Positions 15,968 through 24,851 of a stretch of 33,069 bases of DNA are shown here, in pieces. The DNA is taken from positions 3,818 through 36,886 of the forward strand of contig JAGIAF010000001.1 of the NCBI GenBank assembly GCA_017745015.1. Reading direction: 5' to 3'. Each line of letters starts with the position of its first letter. Position 1 is the first letter of the stretch. This stretch comes from Bdellovibrio sp. (lineage in GTDB: Bacteria > Bdellovibrionota > Bdellovibrionia > Bdellovibrionales > Bdellovibrionaceae). The position numbers and the translations under genes are program-made. Below the pieces are notes generated by a model. That model had not been told where the DNA came from. It saw only the letters and a list, made by a program, of their open reading frames with translations, and did not search any database.

Positions 15968-17235
15968 AACAACTTTTAGCACTTTGCATTTACCTATCAG
16001 CATTGATGTTGTTCGCAGCCTGCAGTCAGCAATCTGGGACGATCTTGGCTGAAAAGGACTTAACTCAACCTGAAGTTAAGATTCCTCAATACGAGCAGAT
16101 CCCAGACCAAACGTTTACTTGGATCACTGAGGACGGAGGTCAAAGCCAACTTGATTTCAACCCACGCGTTGATATCTTGTTTGTGACGGACAACTCAGAC
16201 TCCATGAAATCTGCTCAAGAGAACTTGATCAAGAACTTGGGTCGTTTCACTAACGGCATCACAAGCAACAAAATGATCGACTACCATATCGGTGTTATCA
16301 CGGTATGGGACAGCTCAGAGCGTTTCGCAAAACTTAAAAAAGACTCTTACGGTGAAGGTGAACTTCGCTTCATCAAGAACTCTAAAGGTCAAACTGCCGA
16401 TCGTCGCTATGTTACAAAAGCAGACGGCAGCAATATCTTAGCAGCAACTTTGAACGTGGGTGTTGCACCTTACGATCAAGGCGGTCCAGAGAAAGAAGAG
16501 TTTTTCGCTCCTTTAAAAGCGGCTCTTGAAAAAACAGGCCGTGGCGCTGCGAATGAAGGTTTCTTCCGTGATGACGCTCAATTGGTTGTGATCCTTTTAA
16601 CTGACGCTGATGAATCTAACAGTTCTATCAGACCAGAAGATATGGTTCAAACTTTGATCGACTTTAAAGGTGGCCGCCAAGATAAGGTCTCTGTCTATGG
16701 GGCTCTTGTTCGCGCCAGCGATCCAGACCAATACAAAGATTGGGCTTTGCGTATTCACCCGACTTACAATCCGAAGTGCTTCGATATGACTGGCAAGACT
16801 CCTAAGAACTTGGGAATCTGTAAAGGTTTCGGTCCAGAATTGCTTGAACAATTCATCATTCTTGCAAATGCTGACGCGGGTGATGCAACCCAAATCCGCG
16901 CGAAATACATGATGCCAATCACTTCAGAGAAATTCGGTACAGACTTGTCTCGTATCGGCGACTCGATCACAATTAAAACTTTGGAAAAGGAAATCTTCCT
17001 TTCTCAACGTCCTCGTGTGGACTCTAAAACTGGCGAATTAATGGTTCGCGTTCGTTACGGCACTCCAGAGGCTTTAGCCGCTGGCAAAGGTCAAGTGATC
17101 CCACGTAACGATGAAACGGGCTGGAGATTTGTTGCGGCAAATAACTCTGTGAAGCTTTCTGGTAACGTTAAGTACCAATACGTAGAAGGTGCACGTTTTG
17201 CAGTAGATATGATCCCCGTAACTTTGAAGAAATAA
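15964..17235 (+). CDS. VWA-domain lipoprotein, last gene of the motor operon
   Basis: This is a 423-residue lipoprotein: signal MKQLLALCIYLSALMLFAAC, lipid-anchored Cys20 (F-A-A-C). A von Willebrand A domain begins at about residue 66: VDILFVTDNSDSM gives an intact MIDAS motif (Asp76-x-Ser78-x-Ser80), and VVILLTDADESN supplies a later conserved aspartate near 214. VWA domains with a complete MIDAS bind ligand through a divalent cation, so this protein could be an adhesin or a cation-dependent assembly factor at the cell surface. The start is GTG, directly downstream of AGGAGG. As the last gene before a strong terminator it belongs to the operon. I am not aware of a VWA protein in the Myxococcus Glt set. 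Confidence 0.84.
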   Translation: MKQLLALCIYLSALMLFAACSQQSGTILAEKDLTQPEVKIPQYEQIPDQTFTWITEDGGQSQLDFNPRVDILFVTDNSDSMKSAQENLIKNLGRFTNGITSNKMIDYHIGVITVWDSSERFAKLKKDSYGEGELRFIKNSKGQTADRRYVTKADGSNILAATLNVGVAPYDQGGPEKEEFFAPLKAALEKTGRGAANEGFFRDDAQLVVILLTDADESNSSIRPEDMVQTLIDFKGGRQDKVSVYGALVRASDPDQYKDWALRIHPTYNPKCFDMTGKTPKNLGICKGFGPELLEQFIILANADAGDATQIRAKYMMPITSEKFGTDLSRIGDSITIKTLEKEIFLSQRPRVDSKTGELMVRVRYGTPEALAAGKGQVIPRNDETGWRFVAANNSVKLSGNVKYQYVEGARFAVDMIPVTLKK

Positions 17236-17264
17236 TTTAAATTTTTCAGTCCCCTCCCAAAATT

Positions 17265-17292
17265 AAAAAGCCACCTTCAGGTGGCTTTTTTT
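17265..17292 (+). terminator. Intrinsic terminator closing the motor operon
   Basis: GCCACC (17270-17275) pairs with GGTGGC (17280-17285) around TTCA. It is flanked by five As upstream and at least seven Ts downstream. The A-run makes it usable in reverse for the convergent gene ending at 17326. Confidence 0.92.
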
Positions 17293-17325
17293 ATGCGCCG
17301 TTGCCCCAAAAAAGTGTCTTGCACC

Positions 17326-18864
17326 CTATGGGTTGAGTCGTAGGAGCAGGTCGTCGTTGCTGAGGCTTTTCACGCTTTTTACTTTCAGAGAGATTCCTTC
17401 AGCTAGCGGTAAGGTTGGCAAGTTGAACTTGTTGGTTTTGCCGGAGATGGAGCCTACGACGCGATCGCGGATGGTGCTGGCTGAGAATCTTTGCGATGGC
17501 GAATAGTTCTTAACGTAAGTCGGGTCCCATTGATAGTTTAACGTCAGAGCCGTGTTTTTAAAACTCGCGCTCATCACACCGTTATCAACTGCCAGATCCA
17601 ATTTTGTACTAAATGGCATTGTGAAATACATGAAGTTTACATAGCCACTGGATTTAGGAGCCTGCATGCGCGAGATCAAGTTCAGTTTCACGTTGTAACT
17701 CATTCCGCTGCCGGAGATTTGAGGATCTTTATTAGAATACAAATCAAAACGGAATTTTGCGGACTTTGAGTAATCCATTAACTCGGGCCAAATGAACATC
17801 TGCGCAAAACGTGAGTTCATGATGGTCGAGAATCCCGGAAGCTGGGATGAACTCAGTGTATGAACCCAGGAGTCTGCGGCGTAAGCCTCATTCAAGAGTT
17901 CTTTGGCAAATTCACCCGGAACCATCAAACCAGCTTCAGCACCTTGATTCAAAATGACCGCAGTCTTTGAAAGAGTCAGAACTTTCGCATTCCCCGTCTT
18001 AGAGTTTTTGAAAGTCACAAAGATGTGACCGCGAGCCACCATGGCTTTGGTGTTCTCATCTTCAGTATAGCTATCAATACTCATAGACATTGAAATATCA
18101 TTACGTGCCGTCACCAATTGACGTGGCAATGACAAATCCAATTCATAGCTTGAAAGATACTTAGCAACTTGCTCTTTAATAGTGCTTTTTTGTGGATTCA
18201 CGAAACTGTCAGAATCGTTAGAGATCTTTTGTACTTCATCGCGCAAGACCACATCGAAACCTTCAGCACCGGTACAAGTAAAGTCACCAACTTCCCAACT
18301 GCCTGGGCTCCATGAAAGACTCACATCTTGAACTTCACCGCCAACGGCAGTTGATCCCACATTTGGTTTTAATATAATTCCAAATTTTCCTTGGCCGGAT
18401 TTTAGTTTTAGTCCCACATTCTCACATTTCGCTTGGATTCTGAACTTCCCTATCATTCCGCCAACTTCTTTTTCGATAATAGTATCGACAGAAACCTCGG
18501 CAATTTGAATTTCCGCCGAAAGGTCCTGCGAAGACAACTGGAGTAAAGCCTTAGAATCCGCAAGGGATGGCTTTTTCAAGTTGGACTTCACCGCAATTGT
18601 TATACCCTTGAAATTCACCGGCGCTTGAGAAGTTTGAATTATTTGATCAGAAAGTTTCCAGTTTCCTTGAAACTCTTGGGTGGAAAGAGAATTCCATTTT
18701 TTCTCGATCAAACTTTGCTGAAATTGTCGAGGAAGTTGCAACTCGAATTCCGAGTCAATTGTGGAGGAGGAAAAAGCATTCTGAGATATCAAGAATGTGA
18801 ATGCCGCGACCGATAGAGATTTTGTTAACTGAGCTCTTTGTTTTTTCATCTTGTTTGTCATCAT
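17326..18864 (-). CDS. Secreted protein of unknown function (512 aa)
   Basis: A basic N-terminus (MMTNKMKKQRAQLTK) is followed by a hydrophobic core, SLSVAAFTFLISQNAFS, a standard signal peptide; the mature chain begins SSTIDSEFELQL. The mature protein is strand-rich, without long hydrophobic helices, and contains two cysteines close enough for a disulfide (in KCENVG and FTCTGAEG). It ends in a leucine-rich tail, LSNDDLLLRLNP. I do not recognise a family. It is divergent from the exporter-LolA fusion with 87 bases between the start codons. That arrangement, and the envelope location of both, hints at a shared role, but this is only inference. ATG 18864 has no clear Shine-Dalgarno sequence; the in-frame ATG at 18849 (MKKQRAQL) is an alternative. 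Confidence 0.72.
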   Translation of the reverse strand: MMTNKMKKQRAQLTKSLSVAAFTFLISQNAFSSSTIDSEFELQLPRQFQQSLIEKKWNSLSTQEFQGNWKLSDQIIQTSQAPVNFKGITIAVKSNLKKPSLADSKALLQLSSQDLSAEIQIAEVSVDTIIEKEVGGMIGKFRIQAKCENVGLKLKSGQGKFGIILKPNVGSTAVGGEVQDVSLSWSPGSWEVGDFTCTGAEGFDVVLRDEVQKISNDSDSFVNPQKSTIKEQVAKYLSSYELDLSLPRQLVTARNDISMSMSIDSYTEDENTKAMVARGHIFVTFKNSKTGNAKVLTLSKTAVILNQGAEAGLMVPGEFAKELLNEAYAADSWVHTLSSSQLPGFSTIMNSRFAQMFIWPELMDYSKSAKFRFDLYSNKDPQISGSGMSYNVKLNLISRMQAPKSSGYVNFMYFTMPFSTKLDLAVDNGVMSASFKNTALTLNYQWDPTYVKNYSPSQRFSASTIRDRVVGSISGKTNKFNLPTLPLAEGISLKVKSVKSLSNDDLLLRLNP

Positions 18865-18951
18865 GTTCTTAAGTTACGGCTTCTTGAGTTAAATCTAAAG
18901 ATTCTTTTTGAAGAGGAATCGAAAAAAGACATAAGTATGAGGACACCTGAA

Positions 18952-21900
18952 ATGAAATTCCTGAAACCTTCTTTTTCCGTCAAATCTCTCTGCATTATTT
19001 CTTTGATTTCAATTTTGTCTCTGACAATTCTGAGTGTCTTTGCACTTCCGAAATTACAAACGCAGTACAGCCTGAAACAATTTCTTCCTAAAGATAATGC
19101 TCTTCTTATGGAAGATGAAAAGACTCGACAAACATTTCAGCTCTCTGAAGCGCAACCCTTCATCATCACAGCGAAACTACCTCAGGGAGACGAAACTTGG
19201 TTTCACGAAGGTAAAATTGCATGCCTCGCACAATTGACTGATTTACTGGCTCACTTTCCGGGAGTCAAAAACACGCTGAGCTTAGCAACAGTTCAAGGAG
19301 CTATCAATAGCGATTCTGGACTGAGTGTCGGACCTTTACTTAAGAACTTACCTTTTAAAAAATGGCAAAGCGAAACAGTTAGCAATCCTTTGATCTCCCC
19401 GACCTTGATTTCTAACGACGGCAAAACTGTTTCTATTATTGTGAACATTCGTCTTTTAAATACTCATGAGATCACGCAGCTTCGTCAGAATCTAGAGGTC
19501 ACTGCGACAGCAGGTCTGCCATTTGCTCGCATTGATATTGGCGGAACTCCCGCAGTTCAAACAGACATCGGCGTACTTCTGCAGTCAGAGATTCGAAATT
19601 TCGTAGTTCTCGGTTTCGTAGCCTGCTTCGTGGTACTCGCGTTAATCTTTTCGAATTGGGCACCTCTTATTAGTTCCTTTATCATTATCTTATGCGCGAA
19701 CATTCTTGTTCTCGCTATCATGGCTCTGAGTGGATTTCCGTTCTCGATTCTCTCCAGCACCATTCCCATTCTGACAACGGTAGACGTGGTCTCTCTCTGT
19801 ATCCATACGCTATTAAGATATGCCGAGGAAAAGAAACACCATCCATATAAGACTCACGAGGATTTGGTGCTTTCCACTTTGCGCGCTATCTGGCGTCCAA
19901 ACTTAGTGGCATCCACCACCACGATGATTGGCTTCTTGAGCTTGGTCGTAACGAAAGTGCCTTTGATCCGAGATTACGGAATCACGGCTGCGATCTCTAT
20001 TATTGTGGGTTACATCGTAACAACTGTTTTGATGCTTCCTTTACTGATGTACCTCCCAGGACCTCGCGCCCGCGAATGGGCCTGGAGCAAAGCGCGCTGG
20101 GGGCTTTACCTTTTCCGTCGCGCGGGGGTTTGGACCTTCCTTATTGTCTTAGTTTGTACGGCCTTAGCATTTAAGGGACAAAGCCTTTCTTGGACAGCTC
20201 GTCTTTTTGATGACCTTCCAAAGAATCACCAAGTGCGCCTTTCTACGGAAGCCATTGATAAAGAACTTGGTGGAATGATTCCGGTCGACATCGAAGTTAT
20301 CGGCGCAAAAGATGTGTGGAACGATCCGCAACTTTTAAGCAAGCTTGATAACTTACTGACGGATATCAGAAAGTATCATGGCGTGGGAAGTGTTGTTGGT
20401 TTGCCGGATTTGGTAGCGGCCGCCAATATTCATCATTCTCGCTTACCTGCAAGCCGTAGCTCCACAGCTGAGATATTCTTTCTTTATTCATTATCTCATG
20501 AAAGCCCCTTAAAGAATTTCTTGAATGCGGATGGATCTAAAACGCGAATCTCAGTTCGCACCCAAGACTTGCCAGGTAATGATCTTCATTCCTTGGTGGA
20601 AGAACTTAAAGCAAAAACTATTGCGACCTTCCCGGATATGACAGTGCAAGTGACTGGTATGGGATCTACGATTCATCATTTAAATAATGATCTATCCCAT
20701 GAATTGATCTTTGGATTCTGGCATTCCATGGCGGCCATTCTGGTTATTTTGGCTTTCGTATTTAAATCACTGCGCTGGTCTTTGGTGGCGTGCATTCCAA
20801 ATTTAGTTCCACCAGCAGCTCTTCTGGGATTTCTTGCCATTTCACAAACACCCATCAAGCCGAGTGTTGCGATTATTTTTTCCATCGCTTTAGGATTGGC
20901 GTTCAACAATACGGTTTACTTTTTAGAGCGTCTGCGTGTGCTTTCAAAAACACGACCTGGTGGCGGATTGAATGTCGAGAAAACCCTGTGGCTTGAAGGA
21001 AATCCATGTCTGATTTCAAGTCTTACTTTACTTGCTGGATTCTCGGTTTTTATGGCGTCGTACTTTGCCATGAATCGTATTTTTGGTTTCTATATGCTTT
21101 TGTCGATGCTCGCTGGACTGGTGGGAGATTTGATTCTTCTCCCGACCCTCTTGAAAAGTTGTCCATGGCTACTCACACCTTTATCCTGGAAACGGGAGAA
21201 AGCTATGGCAACATTATCCGCTCTGATCTTAGGATTTGCATTACTCGGTACGCCGGAAACAGCTCGCGCCCAAAGCATGACCATCGATAAACTTTCTCAA
21301 GAAATGAGTTCCCGCGCAAAAACTCATGATGAGCAGTTCACGGTTCAAATGGCGATATTGGAAGCCGATGGTTCCAGCAAAGATCGTCAAATGAAAGTAT
21401 GGCGCCTGAGCCCTGCGAAAAAAGAACACTATTTGATTGCGCGTATGGAAAAACCCCAAGATCTGAAGGGCACCGCTTTACTGGCGACACTGAAGGGCGA
21501 TAAGGAAGAAAAGTGGATTTATCTTCCCAGCACCAAACAGACTCGCCGTCTAACGGGTGAAAGTGGTCAGGGTGGAATCTTAGGTTCAGAACTGAGCACC
21601 GAAGATTTTGATTTCAATCACGATCAAAGCGCCAGCAATCTGATAAAAAAAGAAGTGGAAATCAAAGGGAAGAAATATTACGTGGTCGAGAGCGACGTTA
21701 ACAACACCTCCGCCAACTATTCAAAGATTGTCAGCTTTGTGCACGCCACAGAGTTTCTACCTATCAAATCTGAATGCTATGACAAACAAGGCAAACTCCT
21801 AAAGACCATCGACTTTCTAGAATATAAAAAACTTGCTGGCAATAAATGGCGTCCCGGAAAAATAAAAATCAAAAACATTCAAAACAAACGCGGAACTGAT

Positions 21901-21978
21901 ATAGTTCTCAGTGATATCAAAATTAATCAAAACCTCAAACCGAGCCGTTTTACTCCAAAGGCTTTGGCTGATGAGTGA
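18952..21978 (+). CDS. MMPL/RND-type exporter fused to a LolA-like domain
   Basis: This 1008-residue protein has two parts. Residues 1 to about 750 form an MMPL/RND exporter: helix 1 (11-33), a periplasmic domain, a five-helix block around 215-370, a second periplasmic domain and a second helix block (about 595-745). The motif TTVDVVSLCIH lies in the first helix block. Residues 752-1008 start with a complete signal peptide (MATLSALILGFALLGTPETARA-Q) and continue as a LolA-like outer-membrane-lipoprotein-sorting domain, with KGTALLATLKGDKEEKWIYL and LGSELSTEDFDF. Usually these are two separate genes. ATG 18952 was chosen because GAGGA lies 8 bases before it; the ATG at 18937 has no suitable site. 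The likely role is moving a lipid or lipoprotein between membranes. The 3' end overlaps the convergent gene by 29 bases. Confidence 0.87.
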   Translation: MKFLKPSFSVKSLCIISLISILSLTILSVFALPKLQTQYSLKQFLPKDNALLMEDEKTRQTFQLSEAQPFIITAKLPQGDETWFHEGKIACLAQLTDLLAHFPGVKNTLSLATVQGAINSDSGLSVGPLLKNLPFKKWQSETVSNPLISPTLISNDGKTVSIIVNIRLLNTHEITQLRQNLEVTATAGLPFARIDIGGTPAVQTDIGVLLQSEIRNFVVLGFVACFVVLALIFSNWAPLISSFIIILCANILVLAIMALSGFPFSILSSTIPILTTVDVVSLCIHTLLRYAEEKKHHPYKTHEDLVLSTLRAIWRPNLVASTTTMIGFLSLVVTKVPLIRDYGITAAISIIVGYIVTTVLMLPLLMYLPGPRAREWAWSKARWGLYLFRRAGVWTFLIVLVCTALAFKGQSLSWTARLFDDLPKNHQVRLSTEAIDKELGGMIPVDIEVIGAKDVWNDPQLLSKLDNLLTDIRKYHGVGSVVGLPDLVAAANIHHSRLPASRSSTAEIFFLYSLSHESPLKNFLNADGSKTRISVRTQDLPGNDLHSLVEELKAKTIATFPDMTVQVTGMGSTIHHLNNDLSHELIFGFWHSMAAILVILAFVFKSLRWSLVACIPNLVPPAALLGFLAISQTPIKPSVAIIFSIALGLAFNNTVYFLERLRVLSKTRPGGGLNVEKTLWLEGNPCLISSLTLLAGFSVFMASYFAMNRIFGFYMLLSMLAGLVGDLILLPTLLKSCPWLLTPLSWKREKAMATLSALILGFALLGTPETARAQSMTIDKLSQEMSSRAKTHDEQFTVQMAILEADGSSKDRQMKVWRLSPAKKEHYLIARMEKPQDLKGTALLATLKGDKEEKWIYLPSTKQTRRLTGESGQGGILGSELSTEDFDFNHDQSASNLIKKEVEIKGKKYYVVESDVNNTSANYSKIVSFVHATEFLPIKSECYDKQGKLLKTIDFLEYKKLAGNKWRPGKIKIKNIQNKRGTDIVLSDIKINQNLKPSRFTPKALADE
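21195..21207 (+). promoter_or_regulatory. Internal Shine-Dalgarno and ATG before the LolA-like domain
   Basis: GGAG (21195-21198) is followed after six bases by an in-frame ATG (21205). Translation from there would give a 257-residue protein that begins with a standard signal peptide. It may let the LolA-like domain be made as a separate periplasmic protein. Confidence 0.55.
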
Positions 21979-22666
21979 TCAGACGTTTTTTCAATGAACC
22001 GTCGCTTTTCATACTGGCGATGGCTTCACTGAACGCTTTCGCCATCTTGCGACCTTCTTCATCATCTCTAAAAGCATAATACACATCTTGTCGTGAAAGC
22101 GGCTGGGTGCTGTCGTAAGTAACGCCCTCAACATGACTTTGCTCTAATGCTTGGAGTCCCGAGCGCTCCTCCACGACAAAGGCGTCGATACTGCCTTTGG
22201 AGAGTTTTTTCATATTAGTGACATCGTCGGCGGCATATTCAAAGTGAATTTTCTTGTTTGCCGTAAGTTGCGCAACGTAGGGATAGCGAAAAGTTAAACC
22301 CACTTTCTTGCCTTCTAAATCTTTGAAAGTTTTAAGGGGTTTGTTTTTGCGATAAAAAACGAAGTCGATCTTCTCATAGAAAGGCAGCGTCTTCACTGCA
22401 TTCTTGGGAGTATAAACATCCAGTGCGGGAAAAAGACCTTCGAACTTTCCATTGGTAAAATGCAACAACGCTTTACCTGTGGGAACGATCTCAATTTCAA
22501 GATCAATTTTTCCGCGTTGAGCGATATCTCTTGTTAGATCAACAAAGAGACCGCGCTGCGAGTTTTCAACCATGAGGGGAATTGCGAATGTGACCATACG
22601 CAGTGGCTTGGCATATGCTAAGAAGGGACATAAGAAAGAAAGACACAGAAATCTCTTCACACCCAT
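21950..22666 (-). CDS. Periplasmic solute-binding protein, family 3
   Basis: This is a 238-residue protein with a signal peptide (MGVKRFLCLSFLCPFLAYA-K). The mature chain follows the extracellular solute-binding family 3 pattern: GLFVDLTRDIAQR near the start, a hinge at FVFYRKNKPLKTFKDLEGKKVGLTFRY, then SIDAFVVEE and AFSEAIASMKSDGSLKKR at the end. Family members bind amino acids or similar small molecules for an ABC importer or a sensor. No permease or ATPase gene is adjacent, so it is an orphan binding protein that may work with an unlinked transporter. The C-terminal 29 bases overlap the convergent exporter gene. Ligand unknown. Confidence 0.8.
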   Translation of the reverse strand: MGVKRFLCLSFLCPFLAYAKPLRMVTFAIPLMVENSQRGLFVDLTRDIAQRGKIDLEIEIVPTGKALLHFTNGKFEGLFPALDVYTPKNAVKTLPFYEKIDFVFYRKNKPLKTFKDLEGKKVGLTFRYPYVAQLTANKKIHFEYAADDVTNMKKLSKGSIDAFVVEERSGLQALEQSHVEGVTYDSTQPLSRQDVYYAFRDDEEGRKMAKAFSEAIASMKSDGSLKKRLITHQPKPLE

Positions 22667-22728
22667 AATTAAGTAGATGTTTATTAAGCAAATTTAGCAA
22701 GATGATTATGGCGCCTGTCTAGGTAGAT

Positions 22729-23496
22729 TTAACGAAAGGACTTGAGAGCTAAAATCGAAAGCGGCTTTCCCATAAAACCCTCACGAGCTGGCAATTCGAA
22801 GCCTTGGTTTTTCAGAGCGCGCTTTAAAGAAGAACGACATGAGTACGTTGTTAGTAGGCTTGGTTCGGACGCACCAACACGCAACAACTGAGTGAGAAAC
22901 TCCTCTTCCCACAAATGCGGGGAGGTCTTCGCACTAAAGGCATCGTACATGATGGCGTGATAGCGCGTTTTAAAAACGACGTTTTGATCAAGTGCTCCGT
23001 CGATATCCTCAAGACTTTTAAAGTGACCTCTTAAGAAGTCTTTGACCTGCACCGCCGAAACCTCTGACTTCATCAAGACACATTTCAAAACCGCATTATA
23101 GGTTGCAACGACTTCGGGATGAATCTCTTCGAAGCGATCATGCAGCCATAAATAAAAGAACTGGCGCAAATCAGGTAAAGCTTCAAAACTGGTGATCAAC
23201 CCCACGGTTTTTCCCAAACGCAAAGCCTCCCGAGCGATGTTCATCTCGATATAGCCAAGCCCTAACCCCACTATCATAAAATGAGGGTCTTTTACCTTTC
23301 CCAAAATCATGGCCGCTGGTTCACCGTAAATCATGTTTGTTTCAGTATTCGCACCGCCGGAGTGGTGCATAGACTCACCGTTGGGCTTGGTCGGATCGAC
23401 AGATTCCAAAAGACGTAACGTCGGACTCTCATCTCGAGTGATTTCGATCTCAAATCCGATATCCTGCCATGATTTCACTCGTTGACTATCAATCAT
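22729..23496 (-). CDS. MnmC-type SAM-dependent methyltransferase-like protein
   Basis: This 255-residue protein matches the methyltransferase domain of MnmC (DUF752 type). The SAM site is HFMIVGLGLGYIEM (about residues 72-85), and the later block YHAIMYDAFSAKTSPHLWEEEFL carries the conserved DAF-x-P-like motif. The C-terminal TTYSCRSSLKRALKNQGFEL and REGFMGKP correspond to the last strands of MnmC. In MnmC this domain methylates the aminomethyl group at the wobble uridine of tRNA. The oxidase half of bifunctional MnmC is absent. A tRNA role is likely, but the exact substrate is not shown. The start is 34 bases from the divergent radical SAM gene. Confidence 0.8.
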   Translation of the reverse strand: MIDSQRVKSWQDIGFEIEITRDESPTLRLLESVDPTKPNGESMHHSGGANTETNMIYGEPAAMILGKVKDPHFMIVGLGLGYIEMNIAREALRLGKTVGLITSFEALPDLRQFFYLWLHDRFEEIHPEVVATYNAVLKCVLMKSEVSAVQVKDFLRGHFKSLEDIDGALDQNVVFKTRYHAIMYDAFSAKTSPHLWEEEFLTQLLRVGASEPSLLTTYSCRSSLKRALKNQGFELPAREGFMGKPLSILALKSFR

Positions 23497-23530
23497 TGAC
23501 TTCCCGCAAAATAAAACCCATAAACGCCCT

Positions 23531-24538
23531 ATGGAAAAAGGCTGGTTGGGACTTCCCTATCACACAATTAGCGAGCACTACAATCAACTCTTTGGCGAGA
23601 AGGTCTATAAGATCCCGGTCACTGTGGTTGATAACTGCCCTAATCGTATGGGCCTTAAAGGCATGCAGACCTGCGTTTTCTGTGATGTGTGGGGCTCTGC
23701 TGCCAACGCCGAAGCCATGACCATGGAACTTCGCGAGCAGATCGAAAAATATCACGCGCATATTTCCAACCGCTATAATGCCAAGGCTTTTTTGATCTAC
23801 TTCCAAGCCTACACCAACACTTTTACGAAAGTGTCTTCTCTGCGCAATAACTTTGATATCGCTTTGTCGTATCCATGGGTGAAGGGTTTTACCTTGGGCA
23901 CCCGCCCGGATTGCCTTTCAAAGGCCGTATTGGATCTTTGGAACGAGTATCACGAAAAATCCTTTGTGGCCGTGGAGATGGGCGTTCAGAGCTTCTTTAA
24001 TGATGAACTGGAGTTCATGCGTCGCGGACACACCGCTGAGGCATCCTTGGAAGCCATTCATAAAATCGCGCAGAATACGAAAGTTGATTTGGGAATTCAT
24101 TTAATCTTCGGAAGTCCGCAAGAGACCGATGAACGCATCGTGAAGACGGCGGAGATCGTAAACACACTTCCCATCACCAACGTAAAGCTTCACAACTTAC
24201 ACGTACTAAAACAAACGCCTCTCGAAGAGATGTATCACCGTGGAGAGTTCTCTCCGATTGATCAGGAGACTTACACTCGTCGTGTGGAGCTCTTCTTAAA
24301 GCATCTTTCCCCGCGTTTTGCCCTGCACAGATTGGCTGCGTATTCGTCTCGCTGGGATGAATTGGTGGCGCCTGCATGGACGAAGAATAAAATGGGCACT
24401 CATCAGGCAATTATCGATCATTTACGTGCTCACGGTTCGTATCAATCGCAGCTTTTCACTGCGAATTCAGACGCGGAACTCACTGCCCAAGCTCATTTGC
24501 TAAAAAAATCACGCCGCGTGGACACAACTCTTGCTTAA
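23531..24538 (+). CDS. YhcC-type radical SAM protein (TIGR01212-like)
   Basis: This 335-residue protein has the YhcC pattern. The iron-sulfur cysteines are Cys36, Cys48 and Cys51 (NCPNRMGLKGMQTCVFC), a family-specific variant of CxxxCxxC. LIYFQAYTNTF, LGTRPDCLS, VEMGVQS, HLIFGSPQET and KLHNLHVLKQTPLEEMY are further family blocks that build the barrel around SAM. The reaction is not established in this family; some relatives are linked to tRNA or sulfur chemistry. No Shine-Dalgarno sequence precedes ATG 23531, and a stop at 23483 limits other starts. It is divergent from the MnmC-like gene with only 34 bases between, so its promoter probably lies in that gene. Confidence 0.86.
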   Translation: MEKGWLGLPYHTISEHYNQLFGEKVYKIPVTVVDNCPNRMGLKGMQTCVFCDVWGSAANAEAMTMELREQIEKYHAHISNRYNAKAFLIYFQAYTNTFTKVSSLRNNFDIALSYPWVKGFTLGTRPDCLSKAVLDLWNEYHEKSFVAVEMGVQSFFNDELEFMRRGHTAEASLEAIHKIAQNTKVDLGIHLIFGSPQETDERIVKTAEIVNTLPITNVKLHNLHVLKQTPLEEMYHRGEFSPIDQETYTRRVELFLKHLSPRFALHRLAAYSSRWDELVAPAWTKNKMGTHQAIIDHLRAHGSYQSQLFTANSDAELTAQAHLLKKSRRVDTTLA

Positions 24539-24831
24539 TTTCTGAACAATTTAAGATCGTGTAAGATCAGCACAGATAAATTTCAGGTTCTTGGACGAGG
24601 AATCGCACATTTAGACCTGGACCTTAGTTTTACCCTCGTAGATTGACAGTGTTTTGCACTCTTTTTTCGCACGACAGATGAGTCAACAGGATCATTTAAT
24701 CTGCTTAATTGATGAGCAACGTCACAAAAAAGTTGGCGTTATTTCAAAAAAAACTCTTGTAACTTCCTCCAAAGGGTTACAAAGTTGGAATTGAGATCGA
24801 CACCCGCCTTATTGATGAGGCACCTAGAACA

Positions 24832-24851
24832 AACCCCTAGATATAGGGGTT
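24832..24851. promoter_or_regulatory. NrdR-box-like palindrome upstream of nrdAB
   Basis: AACCCCTAGATATAGGGGTT is a perfect inverted repeat of 8-bp arms around GATA. Its core CTAGATATAG matches the NrdR consensus core CwAtATaTwG at nine of ten positions. NrdR represses ribonucleotide reductase genes when dATP is high, and its boxes lie before nrd operons. This box is 181 bases upstream of the nrdA start. A weaker inverted repeat, GCCTTATTGATGAGGC (24806-24821), lies 28 bases upstream, roughly where a second box would be expected, but it does not fit the consensus. Whether this genome has nrdR cannot be seen here. Confidence 0.65.

Noticed and set aside
18838..18951. Longer N-terminus for the MMPL fusion
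   Set aside because: The extra 38 codons overlap the divergent gene's 5' end, and GAGGA at 18939-18943 points to ATG 18952.
24643..24658. Sigma54-like promoter upstream of nrdA
   Set aside because: The -12 GC and -24 G are present, but -25 is T instead of G and the -23 to -21 bases do not match. A single weak match is not enough.
24679..24795. 38-codon leader peptide before nrdA
   Set aside because: No Shine-Dalgarno sequence, and no run of regulatory codons or stop-coupled structure that would mark an attenuator peptide.
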